The notes beneath the pieces were generated by a model, which was not told the origin of the DNA, made no database searches, and saw nothing but the letters and a program-made list of their open reading frames with translations. DNA of 64,000 bases from Variovorax sp. IB41. Its GTDB lineage: Bacteria > Pseudomonadota > Gammaproteobacteria > Burkholderiales > Burkholderiaceae_C. The position numbers were made by a program, and so were the translations under genes. Of the stretch, positions 16,675 through 25,057 are shown piece after piece (position 1 is the first letter of the stretch; every line of letters starts with the position of its first letter). The stretch lies in contig NZ_JAEFCB010000013.1 in assembly GCF_016405905.1 (NCBI RefSeq), forward strand, positions 103,236-167,235, given 5' to 3'.

Positions 16675-17391
16675 ATGTTCGTCATACCGATGGTCGGCAA
16701 GAGCCGCCGTTTCACCGAGGCCGGCTACGCGCTGCCCAAGTACCGCCTGCCGCTGCATGGGCAGACGGTGTTCTTCCATGTCGTGAAGTCGTTCGAGCGC
16801 TACTTCGCGAACGATCTTTTTCTCTTCGTGGTGCGGCGCGACCACGACGTCGCGGGGTTCATCAAGCAGGAGCTGAAGACCCTGGGCGTGAAGGAATTCC
16901 GCATCGTCGAGATCGAGGGCGACACGCTCGGGCAGGCCGACACGGTGCACCAGGGGCTGCGGCAGATGCCGCCGGGCGATGCGCTGTACGTCTTCAACAT
17001 CGACACCATCCGCCCGGGCTTCAGCAAGTCGCCCCGGGCGGCCGATGCGCTGGGGTACCTGGAGGTGTTCGAGGGCGAGGGCGATCACTGGTCGTTCGTG
17101 GAACCGGGCCCGGACCATGCGGTGCTTCGGACGACGGAGAAGGAGCGCATCTCCAACCTCTGCAGCGACGGCCTCTATCACTTCGCGGATGCGCGGGTCT
17201 TCGACGAGGCCTTCGCGCACCAGCGCGCGAGGCAGGCGATGACGCGCGGCGAGTACTACATCGCGCCTTGCTACAACGCGCTGATCGAGAAGGGCGGGCG
17301 CGTGGCCTACGAGCTCGTCGACCGCAGCGAGATCGTGTTCTGCGGAACGCCGCAGGAGTACGAAGAGGCGGCCGCGAAACGGTGGGACTGA
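16675..17391 (+). CDS. Nucleotidyltransferase (LicC/sugar-phosphate type)
   Basis: 238 residues. The start IPMVGKSRRFTEAGY followed by LPKYRLPLHG matches the nucleotide-binding loop and PK motif of NTP transferases such as CTP:phosphocholine cytidylyltransferase LicC; the metal Asp lies in VFNIDTI. The first Gly of the usual GxGxRF loop is kept but the next is Ser. It should activate a phosphorylated sugar or alcohol with CTP or another NTP. It is the last gene of the five-gene run, 8 bases after the kinase fusion, and convergent with phaZ. Confidence 0.75.
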   Translation: MFVIPMVGKSRRFTEAGYALPKYRLPLHGQTVFFHVVKSFERYFANDLFLFVVRRDHDVAGFIKQELKTLGVKEFRIVEIEGDTLGQADTVHQGLRQMPPGDALYVFNIDTIRPGFSKSPRAADALGYLEVFEGEGDHWSFVEPGPDHAVLRTTEKERISNLCSDGLYHFADARVFDEAFAHQRARQAMTRGEYYIAPCYNALIEKGGRVAYELVDRSEIVFCGTPQEYEEAAAKRWD

Positions 17392-17426
17392 AACCCGCGT
17401 GAAGCGGCTGCGGCCTGGCTGCGGCC

Positions 17427-18644
17427 TCAGTGCAGCTCGGCCGCCGCGTGGATCGTCTCGCGCACGCGCGGATAGATCTGCGCGTTCCACTTGCTGCCGC
17501 TGAACACGCCGTAGTGACCGACGCCGGCCTGCAGGTGGTGCGTCTTCAGGTACGGCCGGATGCCGGTGCACAGGTCCTGCGCGGCCACCGTTTGCCCGAC
17601 CGCGCAGATGTCGTCGCGCTCGCCTTCGACCGTGAGCAGTGCGGTGCGGCGGATGGCCGCGGGGTTCACCGTGCGCTCGCCCACGGTGAGCACGCCGCGC
17701 GGCAGGTCGTAGGTCTGGAACACGCGCTCCACCGTCTCCAGGTAGAACTCGGCCGGCAGGTCGTTCACCGCGAGGTACTCGTCGTAGAAGCCGCCGATGG
17801 TGCGGGCCTTCTCGATGTCGCCTTCCACCAGGTGCTGGAACATGTCCTGGAACTGCTTCTTGTGGCGCTCGGGGTTCATGCTCATGAAGGCCGAGAGCTG
17901 CAAAAAGCCGGGGTACACGCGCCGCATCGCGCCCGCGTGCGGCCACGGCACGTGGCTGATGAGGTTGCGGCGGAACCACTCGATGGGCTTGCTGGTCGCG
18001 AGCACGTTTACACCGGTCGGGTTGATGCGGCAATCGACCGGTCCGGCCATCAGCGTGAGGCTGCGCGGCGTGGCGGCGTTGTCGTCCTCGGCCATGAGCG
18101 CGGTCGCGGCCAGCGCCGCCACGCAGGGCTGGCAGACCGCCACCATGTGGACGCCAGGGCCGATGGCCTCCAGGAACTGGATGAGCTGCAGCGTGTAGTC
18201 ATCGAGGCTGAAGCCGCCGTGCCACAGCGGCACGTCGCGCGCGTTGTGCCAGTCGGTCAGGTACACGTCGTGGTCGCGCAAGAGGGTGCGCACGGTTTCG
18301 CGCAGCAGCGTCGCGAAATGGCCCGACAGTGGTGCAACCAGCAGCACGGGCGGGTGCACGGCCTGGATGTCCTTGCGGAAGTGCAACAGCGTTCCGAACG
18401 GCGAGACCCGCGTTTTCTCTTCGTGGACAACGACTTGCGTGCCATCGACCATCACCGAATCGATGCCGTAGGCCGGCCGCGAGTGGGTGAGCCGCATGCG
18501 CGAGAACACCTCGAACTGGGCCGCCAGGCGCCGCGACATGGTGCGGTCGGTGCCGTCTTTCCAGAGGGCCTTGCCCCAGTACTGCGCCGCGAGCCGCAAG
18601 GGCGAGAGAAGGTCGGCTTGGTTCTGGTAGGCCCGGTACAGCAT
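17427..18644 (-). CDS. phaZ: Intracellular polyhydroxyalkanoate depolymerase
   Basis: 405 residues starting MLYRAYQNQADLLSP, the typical start of intracellular PhaZ proteins, so the ATG at 18644 is chosen over an upstream one. The nucleophile elbow is AVCQPCVAA with Cys171 replacing the usual Ser, as in Ralstonia PhaZ1-type depolymerases; the C-terminal His lies in GVGHYGVFSG. It mobilises storage granules of poly-3-hydroxybutyrate in the cytoplasm. It is transcribed alone, divergent from the glutathione transferase gene. Confidence 0.93.
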   Translation of the reverse strand: MLYRAYQNQADLLSPLRLAAQYWGKALWKDGTDRTMSRRLAAQFEVFSRMRLTHSRPAYGIDSVMVDGTQVVVHEEKTRVSPFGTLLHFRKDIQAVHPPVLLVAPLSGHFATLLRETVRTLLRDHDVYLTDWHNARDVPLWHGGFSLDDYTLQLIQFLEAIGPGVHMVAVCQPCVAALAATALMAEDDNAATPRSLTLMAGPVDCRINPTGVNVLATSKPIEWFRRNLISHVPWPHAGAMRRVYPGFLQLSAFMSMNPERHKKQFQDMFQHLVEGDIEKARTIGGFYDEYLAVNDLPAEFYLETVERVFQTYDLPRGVLTVGERTVNPAAIRRTALLTVEGERDDICAVGQTVAAQDLCTGIRPYLKTHHLQAGVGHYGVFSGSKWNAQIYPRVRETIHAAAELH

Positions 18645-18725
18645 GCAGGGGGTGCAGGCAAGTTGCGGGCCAACCGGGTGGCATGGCGCTTGCACGCAAG
18701 GCATGCAACGTCAAGGAGCTTCCCG

Positions 18726-19382
18726 ATGGCCAAACCCGTTCTCACCATCAGCAGCAAGAACTACGGCGCGTGGTCGCTGCGCGGCTGGCTGATGTGCAGG
18801 CTGGCCGGGCTCGATTTCAGCGAGAAGATCATTCCGCCCGACGATCCGGCCATGAAGGCTGAGATGCTGCTGCTGTCCTCCTCGATGCTGGTGCCCTCGC
18901 TGCAGCACGCCAGCGTGAAGGTGTGGGACACGCTGGCCATCGGCGAGTACCTCAACGAGATCAAGCCCAAGGCCGGGCTGCTGCCGGCCGATGCGGCCGC
19001 GCGCGCCCACTGCCGCGCGATCTGCGGCGAGATGCATTCGGGCTTCGCCTCGATGCGCGGCGCGCTGCCGATGAACATCAAGGCCCACTTCAAGAATTTC
19101 AAGGTGTGGTCGCGCGCGCAGGCGGACATCGACCGCATCGTGGCCATCTGGCGCGAGTGCCTCAAGGCCTACGGCGGGCCGTTCCTGTTCGGCAAGCAGC
19201 CGGGCATCGCCGATGCGATGTATGCGCCGGTGGTCACGCGGTTCCTGAGCTACGACGTGGCGCTCGACAGCACCTGCGCGGCCTACTGCAAGCGCGTGAT
19301 GGAACTGCCGGCGATGAAGGAATGGGTGGCCGCGGCCAAGCAGGAGCCCGAGGAAATCGACGAGCTCGACGCGGAGTTCTAG
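18726..19382 (+). CDS. Glutathione S-transferase family protein
   Basis: 218 residues. An N-terminal thioredoxin-like domain (LTISSKNYGAWSLRGWLMCRLAGL, with Ser10 or Ser11 as a possible catalytic residue; MLVPSLQH as the cis-Pro turn) is followed by an all-helical C-terminal domain (from about residue 90, FGKQPGIADAMYAPV). It conjugates or reduces electrophiles with glutathione in the cytoplasm. The start has CAAGGAG 7 bases upstream. It appears monocistronic and its substrate is unknown. Confidence 0.9.
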   Translation: MAKPVLTISSKNYGAWSLRGWLMCRLAGLDFSEKIIPPDDPAMKAEMLLLSSSMLVPSLQHASVKVWDTLAIGEYLNEIKPKAGLLPADAAARAHCRAICGEMHSGFASMRGALPMNIKAHFKNFKVWSRAQADIDRIVAIWRECLKAYGGPFLFGKQPGIADAMYAPVVTRFLSYDVALDSTCAAYCKRVMELPAMKEWVAAAKQEPEEIDELDAEF

Positions 19383-19394
19383 GCGCGCGCCTAG
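19381..19394. other. Perfect 14-bp palindrome overlapping a stop codon
   Basis: TAGGCGCGCGCCTA begins one base into the GST stop codon and is followed by a partial repeat (GGCGCGCGC). It may form a small hairpin at the transcript end. The function is unknown and it may be chance in GC-rich DNA. Confidence 0.5.
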
Positions 19395-19506
19395 GCGCGC
19401 GCGGGCCGCGCCGGGTCCGACCATTCCTACGCCCGTACACGCCGCTTCCGACAGACGCCGCTGCGCGTTGCGCGGAGATTGAAATGCCATCGAAGGACAT
19501 CGAGGC

Positions 19507-20178
19507 ATGGAATTCTGCAACCGCGCACACGCAGGCCGCCTGCTGGCCCAGGTGCTCAGCGCGCATGGCGACTTTTCACACGCCCTCGTACTGGCGTTGC
19601 CGCGCGGCGGCGTGCCGGTCGCGTGGGAAGTAGCGCGTCGGCTCGGACTGCCGCTGGACGTGTACGTCGTGCGCAAGCTCGGCATTCCCGGGCACGAGGA
19701 GTACGCCTTCGGCGCCATTGCCGGAGGCGGCGTGTCGGTGATCAACGAGGCCGTGGTGCGGGGGCTTGGCCTCGATGCCACCGCTGTCGAGGAAGTGATC
19801 GAGGCCGAGCGCGCGGAGCTCGAGCGGCGCGAGCGCGACTACCGGGGCGGCCAACCGCCGCACGATGTTCGCGAACGCCAGGTGCTCGTGGTGGACGATG
19901 GCCTGGCCACGGGTGCCACGATGCTCGCCGCCGTTCGCGGGCTCCGGCAACTGGGCGCGCGCGCCGTGGTCGCGGCGGCGCCGGTGGTGTCGCCGGACGC
20001 GATCGCGCTCTTGCGGCCCGAAGCCGACGAAGTGCTCGGCGTGCGTTGCCCCGCGACCTTCTTCTCGGTTGGCGAGTGGTACGCGGATTTTTCGCAGACC
20101 ACCGACGAGGAGGTCCGTCGGCTCCTGGCCGAAGCCCGGCATCTTGAACCTGCGCGCCACGCGCATGCGGTGCCATGA
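19507..20178 (+). CDS. Phosphoribosyltransferase family protein
   Basis: 223 residues. The PRPP-binding signature is VLVVDDGLATGATM at about residues 128-141, after an N-terminal LALPRGGVPVAWEVARRL. It belongs to the ComF/hypoxanthine-type phosphoribosyltransferase fold, often annotated as a predicted phosphoribosyltransferase. The substrate base is not predictable. Its stop overlaps the ATG of the erythromycin-esterase-family gene (ATGA at 20175-20178). The two genes are adjacent or fused in other genomes, so they probably act together in a stress or detoxification process that has not been defined. Confidence 0.88.
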   Translation: MEFCNRAHAGRLLAQVLSAHGDFSHALVLALPRGGVPVAWEVARRLGLPLDVYVVRKLGIPGHEEYAFGAIAGGGVSVINEAVVRGLGLDATAVEEVIEAERAELERRERDYRGGQPPHDVRERQVLVVDDGLATGATMLAAVRGLRQLGARAVVAAAPVVSPDAIALLRPEADEVLGVRCPATFFSVGEWYADFSQTTDEEVRRLLAEARHLEPARHAHAVP

Positions 20179-21521
20179 ACCGCTCTGCCGACGTCGAGGC
20201 CATTCGCGCCGCCGCGGTGCTGCTGTCGCCCGGCGGCGATCATTCGGCGCTGCTCGATGCGATCGGCGATGCGCGCTTCGTGCTGCTCGGCGAGGCCTCG
20301 CACGGCACCCACGAGTTCTATCGCGAACGCGCACGCATCACGCAGCGCCTGGTCGCCGAACGCGGCTTTCGCGCGGTCGCCGTGGAGGGCGACTGGCCCG
20401 ACGCGTACCGCGTCAACGCCTTCGTGCGCGGCGCGGGCCGGGATGCGTCCGTTGCCTCGGCGAACGAGGCGCTCGCGGGCTTCGAGCGCTTTCCGACCTG
20501 GATGTGGCGCAACGCCGATGTGCTGGATTTCGTGGGCTGGCTGCGCGCTTTCGACGCCGGCCGGGCGCATGCCGCGCAGTGCGGCTTCTATGGCCTGGAC
20601 ATGTACAGCCTGCACGCCTCCATGGCGCGGGTGCTCGCCTGGCTCGAACGCCATCGCCCCGAGGTCGCGCCGCTCGCGCGCGAGCGCTACGCGTGCTTCG
20701 ACCGCTTCGGCGACGACAGCCAGGTCTACGGAATGATGACGGGCCTGCGCGGCGCCGAGGGCTGCGAGGAAGAGGTCGTCGCCATGCTCGTCGATGTGCA
20801 GCGTGCCGCCGCGCGGGAACGCACCGGGCCGCTCGACGCCGAGGCCGCGTTCGATGCCGAGCAGAACGCGCGGCTGGTGCGCAATGCCGAGTCGTACTAC
20901 CGCGGCATGTACATGCGCAACGTGTCGTCGTGGAACCAGCGCGATACGCACATGGCCGGGACGCTCGATGCGATCGAAGCGCACCTGGGCCGCAGCGGCC
21001 TGGAGAAGATCGTCGTCTGGGCGCACAACTCGCACGTCGGCGACGCGCGCGCCACCGAGATGGGGCAGCGCCGCGGCGAACTGACGCTGGGCCAGCTGGT
21101 GCGCGAGCGCCATGGGGGCGACGCCTTCCTGGTCGGCTTCACCACGCACCACGGCACCGTGGCGGCGGCCTCCGACTGGGATGCGCCGCTCGAGCGCAAA
21201 GAGGTCGTGCCCTCGCTCGCGGGCAGCGTGGAGCGCCTGCTGCACGACACCGGCATCGGGCGCTTCACGCTGCCGCTGCGGGGCGACGGCGCTCATGTGG
21301 CGGTGCTGCGCCAGCGCCTGCTGGAGCGCGCGATCGGCGTCATCTACCGGCCCGAGACCGAACGCCAGAGCCACTACTTCGAGGCCGAGCCCGCGAGCCA
21401 GTTCGATGCGCTGGTGCACATCGACGCGACGCGGGCGGTGCGCCCGCTCGATGCGCATTCCGCGTGGGACGCCGCATCGGATGCGGCGGACCTGCCCGAC
21501 ACCTATCCCTTCGCAACCTGA
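20175..21521 (+). CDS. Erythromycin esterase family protein
   Basis: 448 residues. It has the EreA/succinoglycan-ChaN-like motifs: LLGEASHGTHEFY near residue 38 (Glu and His of the active site), VAVEGDWPDAYRVN, and WAHNSHVGD near residue 282 carrying further catalytic histidines. Ere enzymes hydrolyse macrolide lactones, but most chromosomal homologues have unknown substrates and resistance should not be assumed. It is translationally coupled to the phosphoribosyltransferase. Its stop sits in the first, degenerate copy of an octamer tandem repeat. Confidence 0.9.
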   Translation: MNRSADVEAIRAAAVLLSPGGDHSALLDAIGDARFVLLGEASHGTHEFYRERARITQRLVAERGFRAVAVEGDWPDAYRVNAFVRGAGRDASVASANEALAGFERFPTWMWRNADVLDFVGWLRAFDAGRAHAAQCGFYGLDMYSLHASMARVLAWLERHRPEVAPLARERYACFDRFGDDSQVYGMMTGLRGAEGCEEEVVAMLVDVQRAAARERTGPLDAEAAFDAEQNARLVRNAESYYRGMYMRNVSSWNQRDTHMAGTLDAIEAHLGRSGLEKIVVWAHNSHVGDARATEMGQRRGELTLGQLVRERHGGDAFLVGFTTHHGTVAAASDWDAPLERKEVVPSLAGSVERLLHDTGIGRFTLPLRGDGAHVAVLRQRLLERAIGVIYRPETERQSHYFEAEPASQFDALVHIDATRAVRPLDAHSAWDAASDAADLPDTYPFAT

Positions 21522-21553
21522 CAACCCGACAACCCGACAACCCGACAACCCGA
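21514..21553 (+). repeat. Octanucleotide tandem repeat (CAACCCGA)x4 plus one degenerate copy
   Basis: A degenerate copy (CAACCTGA, containing the upstream stop) followed by four perfect copies, ending about 18 bases before the DUF427 start codon. Because the unit is not a multiple of three and lies in the leader, copy-number change could alter the spacing of the upstream stop and the next ribosome site. Confidence 0.92.
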
Positions 21554-21571
21554 CACAGAGGAACCCAACCC

Positions 21572-21955
21572 ATGAGCAAATCCCCAGGCCATCACAACTC
21601 GCCCGAGCACAAGGTCGAAGAGTCGATCGTCGATGCCCGCATGACGGTGGAGATCGACGGCGAGACCGTCGCCGATTCGCGCAACGTGCTGCGCGTGGAC
21701 GAGGACGGCCATCCGCCGCGCTTCTACTTTCCGCGCGAGGACGCGCGGATGGAATTCTTGAAGCCCTCGGCCACCGTCACCGAATGTCCGTTCAAGGGCC
21801 AGGCCAGCTACTTCGATGCCGAGACGCGGCACAAGCACGCGAAGGACGTGGCGTGGAGCTACGAGGTGCCCTACGACGAGCACAAGGCGCTCGCGGGGCG
21901 GCTCGCATTCGACGAGACGGCGTCCGCCGCATTGCGCATCCGCAGCCTGCCGTAA
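21572..21955 (+). CDS. DUF427 family protein
   Basis: 127 residues. It contains the DUF427 pattern: a beta-rich core with VDARMTVEIDGETVADS, FYFPREDARMEFL and CPFKGQASYF, then VAWSYEVPYDE. Structures of the family show a small beta barrel, but no activity is established. GAGGAA lies 11 bases upstream of the ATG. It is probably co-transcribed with the phosphoribosyltransferase and esterase genes. Confidence 0.9.
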   Translation: MSKSPGHHNSPEHKVEESIVDARMTVEIDGETVADSRNVLRVDEDGHPPRFYFPREDARMEFLKPSATVTECPFKGQASYFDAETRHKHAKDVAWSYEVPYDEHKALAGRLAFDETASAALRIRSLP

Positions 21956-21971
21956 GCCGCGGGCGGAGGTC

Positions 21972-22319
21972 CTAGCGCCGGAACATCCGCAGGTCGAGCG
22001 CGCTTTCTTCGCCGAGCCACATCGCATGCGCCGTGTGGTCGGCGAGGTCGTCGCCCGTCACGCCGTGCACGAAAATATCGAGGCCCTTGCGGTTGGCATC
22101 GAGCCATGCGATGACCTGGTCGAACTCGGCCGCATCGAAGGCGAGCTGGCAGCTCCAGTGCGGATGCGGGCCGACGAGGCGCTCGTGCACGCGGCCCACG
22201 ACGACCATCAGCTCGCGGCCCGCGCGCTCGCAGAGTTCACGCGCTTGCGCCACCGTATCGGGTGCGAAGTAGACGTGGGCGTGGTACTGGGGGTAGAGGT
22301 TTTCGGGGCGGCGCGGCAT
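21972..22319 (-). CDS. DOPA 4,5-dioxygenase family protein
   Basis: 115 residues. It begins YHAHVYFAPDTVAQA, followed by VGRVHERLVGPHPHWSCQLAF, the His-rich signature of the DOPA-dioxygenase-like ferredoxin-fold family (PF08883). Plant and fungal relatives cleave the DOPA ring with non-heme iron; bacterial members are largely uncharacterised. It is cytoplasmic. It is convergent with the DUF427 gene and its start lies 7 bases after the DUF4166 stop, so it may be the last gene of the operon read from 26.1 kb. Confidence 0.88.
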   Translation of the reverse strand: MPRRPENLYPQYHAHVYFAPDTVAQARELCERAGRELMVVVGRVHERLVGPHPHWSCQLAFDAAEFDQVIAWLDANRKGLDIFVHGVTGDDLADHTAHAMWLGEESALDLRMFRR

Positions 22320-22326
22320 GGTGCGC

Positions 22327-22977
22327 TCATTGTGATCCCACGCGCGATGCCTGATGCGCCGGCAGGTGAAATCGCCCGCTGTAGCGGAACACGTCGCCGA
22401 ACCAGCGGTGGCGCAGCAGCATCTTCATCGTGAAGTGCTCGGGGCTCGCGGGGTCGGGGCGTTCCTCGACGTAGGCCGTGCCCATGAAGAGCCCGAGCGG
22501 CAGCGGGATGCGCAGGCCCGCGATGCGCCAGATGTAGCCCCGGTCGCGGAACACCAGCGCGCCGTCTTCCGCGCTCACGGCCAGGCGCATGCCGATGCCG
22601 AAGCGCACGTACTCGATCACCTCGGCGCCGTGCGACGCGGTGTGCTCCATGTGCGAGCGGAAGTGGAAGGGCTTGCGGTCCGCGAAGTGGAAGACGCGGT
22701 CCCAGTACAGGTTCGCGTCTTCGGGGTGGCAGCGGTAGTGCACCTCGATCGGCACGCCGGTGCCGGTGTAGGGAACGAGCGCGCCGAAGAGGCGGCCCAA
22801 GGGCATGAGCAGCGCGGCCCAGGGCGCGTGATGGACTTCGTTCATGGTGCCGCGCACGCACACGTAGTCGTCGGAGAACGGCGTCATCGTGTAGTGGCGG
22901 CGGATCACGTCGCCCAGGCGTTCCCAGTCCGCGCCGAGCGCTTGTTGGAAGACCGGTGGCGCGGTGTCGCGCGTCAT
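22327..22977 (-). CDS. DUF4166 domain protein
   Basis: 216 residues. It matches the DUF4166 pattern: FQQALGADWERLGDVIRRHY at the start, then RGTMNEVHH and a long beta-rich region ending LFMGTAYVEERPD. The domain is often fused to saccharopine-dehydrogenase-like or SRPBCC proteins and has no proven function, but a role with lipids or hydrophobic ligands is suspected. The ATG overlaps the stop of the upstream SRPBCC gene (ATGA), so the two are coupled. It may be the last or next-to-last gene of the GbsR-type-regulator operon. Confidence 0.88.
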   Translation of the reverse strand: MTRDTAPPVFQQALGADWERLGDVIRRHYTMTPFSDDYVCVRGTMNEVHHAPWAALLMPLGRLFGALVPYTGTGVPIEVHYRCHPEDANLYWDRVFHFADRKPFHFRSHMEHTASHGAEVIEYVRFGIGMRLAVSAEDGALVFRDRGYIWRIAGLRIPLPLGLFMGTAYVEERPDPASPEHFTMKMLLRHRWFGDVFRYSGRFHLPAHQASRVGSQ

Positions 22978-24026
22978 TGCGCAGCCACCGCCACGGTGCC
23001 TTCGCTGCGCGCCTTGTAGAAGCGCAGGATGTGCTCGGCGCCGTCGTTCAGCAGGAAGCCCGCGACGCGGTCCGCATACCAGTTGAAGCGCGTGCTCACG
23101 CGCCACGCCACATCGACGCGCAGCTCGGTGCCGCCATCGCGCGGGGTCAGCGTGAAGGCCGAGTCGCGCAGGTCGAAATACTGGCCGCCGATCATCACGT
23201 GGTCGTCCAGCGCGCCGGGCGGAAAGGAGTCGGGCGCGAAGCGGTAGCGCCACTTCAGGAGGCGCCCGGGCTGCCACTCGGTGATGACCTCCTCGAAGTG
23301 CACGTTCTTCTGCCACAGCACCTTGCGCACGCGGCCCTCGGGCGTCTCCTCGGTCACGCCGGCCAGGGGCAGCGGCACGCCGATGCGGTAGGCCCACGCG
23401 TCATCGACTTCGGCGGGCTGGATGTCGCGCGCGTTGTTGAGCTCGTGCCACACGCGCTCGGGCGGCGCGGCGATGAAGAGCGTGCGCGAGGTGGTGGAGA
23501 ACTGGTCGGGGTTCGGCAGGTGCGGCTCGATGGCGCCGAGCACGAGCGGCAGCATCGCGAAGCTGTAGAGCGCAGGCTTGGGCCAGTTCGTGACGCGGCA
23601 CACCAGCCCCATCGCGAGGCCGCCCATGCTGCCCATCACGGCAAAGAGCGGCACGATGACGACGGCGCAGATCATCCCCTCGATGAAGACCAGCAGCGTG
23701 CCGATGACGAAGAGGGCCGTGGAGACCCACGGCGCCCAGATGTAGTAGCCCCAGCTGCGGCGCTCGATGCGCTCGGCCATGTACACCGTGACCGCGCCGC
23801 ACACCGCGGGCGCGAGGTACACGAAGGCGCCGAGCATGGCCGAGAACGGATGGCCCGGCCCGCCGCTGAAGGCGATGCGCAGCACGAGCGCGGCGGCCGC
23901 GCCGACCAGCAGTGGCCAGAACCAGGCGAAGGGCATGCGGCGGCGGGGCGGCTCTTCGGCGTCGTTCGAATCGGCGTGGAGGGGGGCGAGCTCGGAGAGC
24001 CTGCTTTCTTCGGGTTCGGTGCTCAT
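22974..24026 (-). CDS. Membrane protein with C-terminal SRPBCC (START-like) domain
   Basis: 350 residues. Four hydrophobic segments lie at about residues 33-53, 60-82, 98-118 and 120-140. From about residue 175 the sequence (TTSRTLFIAAPPERVWHELNNARDIQP to the C-terminus) is a START/SRPBCC ligand-binding fold facing the cytoplasm. It is in operon with a methyltransferase upstream (28-base gap) and is coupled to DUF4166 downstream. A role in binding a hydrophobic metabolite made by the operon is inferred. Confidence 0.85.
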   Translation of the reverse strand: MSTEPEESRLSELAPLHADSNDAEEPPRRRMPFAWFWPLLVGAAAALVLRIAFSGGPGHPFSAMLGAFVYLAPAVCGAVTVYMAERIERRSWGYYIWAPWVSTALFVIGTLLVFIEGMICAVVIVPLFAVMGSMGGLAMGLVCRVTNWPKPALYSFAMLPLVLGAIEPHLPNPDQFSTTSRTLFIAAPPERVWHELNNARDIQPAEVDDAWAYRIGVPLPLAGVTEETPEGRVRKVLWQKNVHFEEVITEWQPGRLLKWRYRFAPDSFPPGALDDHVMIGGQYFDLRDSAFTLTPRDGGTELRVDVAWRVSTRFNWYADRVAGFLLNDGAEHILRFYKARSEGTVAVAAQ

Positions 24027-24054
24027 CGAAAAATCTTCTCCTCTTTGTGTTTTA

Positions 24055-24999
24055 TCAACTGTTGCGCGTGGCAGTCACCATGGCGTAGTCGAAGTCGCGC
24101 CAGAACATGCCCAGCGCGAGCGCGCAATAACTCGCCACGATGTGCTTGCGGCGCCACGGGCTCAACTTGCCGCGCGCCTTCCAGAGTTCGGCCAGCGTGA
24201 AGCGCGTGGCCAGCACCGGGATGTGCAGCGCGCTCGGCGCGACGCGCCAGCGCAGCGACTTGAATTCGATGTCCCCGAAGCCGTGGTCGTGCAGGGCCGC
24301 GATGAAGTCGTCGCGCGTGGCCAGCGTGGGCACGGCCCAGCTGTCGGCCCAGAGGCGGTGCAGCCAGTGGGCGATGCGGCCGGGGTTCCTGCGCAGCAGG
24401 AAACCATCGACCACCACGAGCCGCGCGCCGGGCTTGAGCAGGCGCGCGGCTTCGCGCACGAAGTCGGCCTTGGCGGTGCCTTCGGCGTAGCAGGCGCTCT
24501 CCACCGCCCAGGCGCCGTCGGCCTGCGCGGCCGGCAGGCCCGTGCGGGTGTAGTCGGCCTCGATGTGCGCGACGCGATCGGCCACGCCGGCCGCGGCATC
24601 GAGCCGCGCGGCGATGCGGTTCTGCACCGGCACGTTGGTGACGGTGACCGCGCAGAGCGAGACGTCGTCGCCGACCAGCGTGCGTGCGGTGGCGCCGGCG
24701 CCGCAGCCCATGTCGATCACGCACCGGCGTTGGCCTGCGGCGGGTTGCATCTCATCGAGCCGCAGCGCGCGGCCGACGGCGCGGTTCATCTCCACCAGCA
24801 TGCCTTCGCGGCGCAGCGGGTTGAGCCCCGCGCGCCAGAAGCCGAAGTGCATGTTGTAGCTCGGGCTCCAGGCGCTGTAGTCGACCGCCACTTCGGTGAA
24901 GTAGTCCTGCGTGTCCTCGGCCGTGATGGGCGTGGCGTGCGCCGACGGATGCGGCGCGGTGGAGGGCATGCGGAAGTCGGGCTGGAAGACGGTGGGCAT
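24055..24999 (-). CDS. SAM-dependent methyltransferase
   Basis: 314 residues. Motif I is VIDMGCGAGATART at about residue 92, followed by conserved class I methyltransferase segments (VESACYAEGTAKADFVREAARLLKPG). It resembles the small-molecule C- or O-methyltransferases of the tocopherol/sterol type, with an N-terminal VDYSAWSPSYNMHFGFW. The ATG at 24999 was chosen over a longer frame that runs into the upstream DCC gene. It is the third gene of the GbsR-type operon and its substrate is unknown. Confidence 0.88.
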   Translation of the reverse strand: MPTVFQPDFRMPSTAPHPSAHATPITAEDTQDYFTEVAVDYSAWSPSYNMHFGFWRAGLNPLRREGMLVEMNRAVGRALRLDEMQPAAGQRRCVIDMGCGAGATARTLVGDDVSLCAVTVTNVPVQNRIAARLDAAAGVADRVAHIEADYTRTGLPAAQADGAWAVESACYAEGTAKADFVREAARLLKPGARLVVVDGFLLRRNPGRIAHWLHRLWADSWAVPTLATRDDFIAALHDHGFGDIEFKSLRWRVAPSALHIPVLATRFTLAELWKARGKLSPWRRKHIVASYCALALGMFWRDFDYAMVTATRNS

Positions 25000-25057
25000 C
25001 GAGGCTCTTTCGGACGTTGGTTCTTGTGTTCCCTGGGGGCGTGACAGCGTGATCGGT

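Noticed and set aside
21514..21553. Short direct repeats as a CRISPR-like array
   Set aside because: Repeat units are contiguous octamers without spacers; it is a microsatellite.
22327..23397. A longer frame for the DUF4166 gene reaching 23397
   Set aside because: The extension overlaps the SRPBCC domain in another frame; the ATG at 22977 overlapping the previous stop gives the family length.
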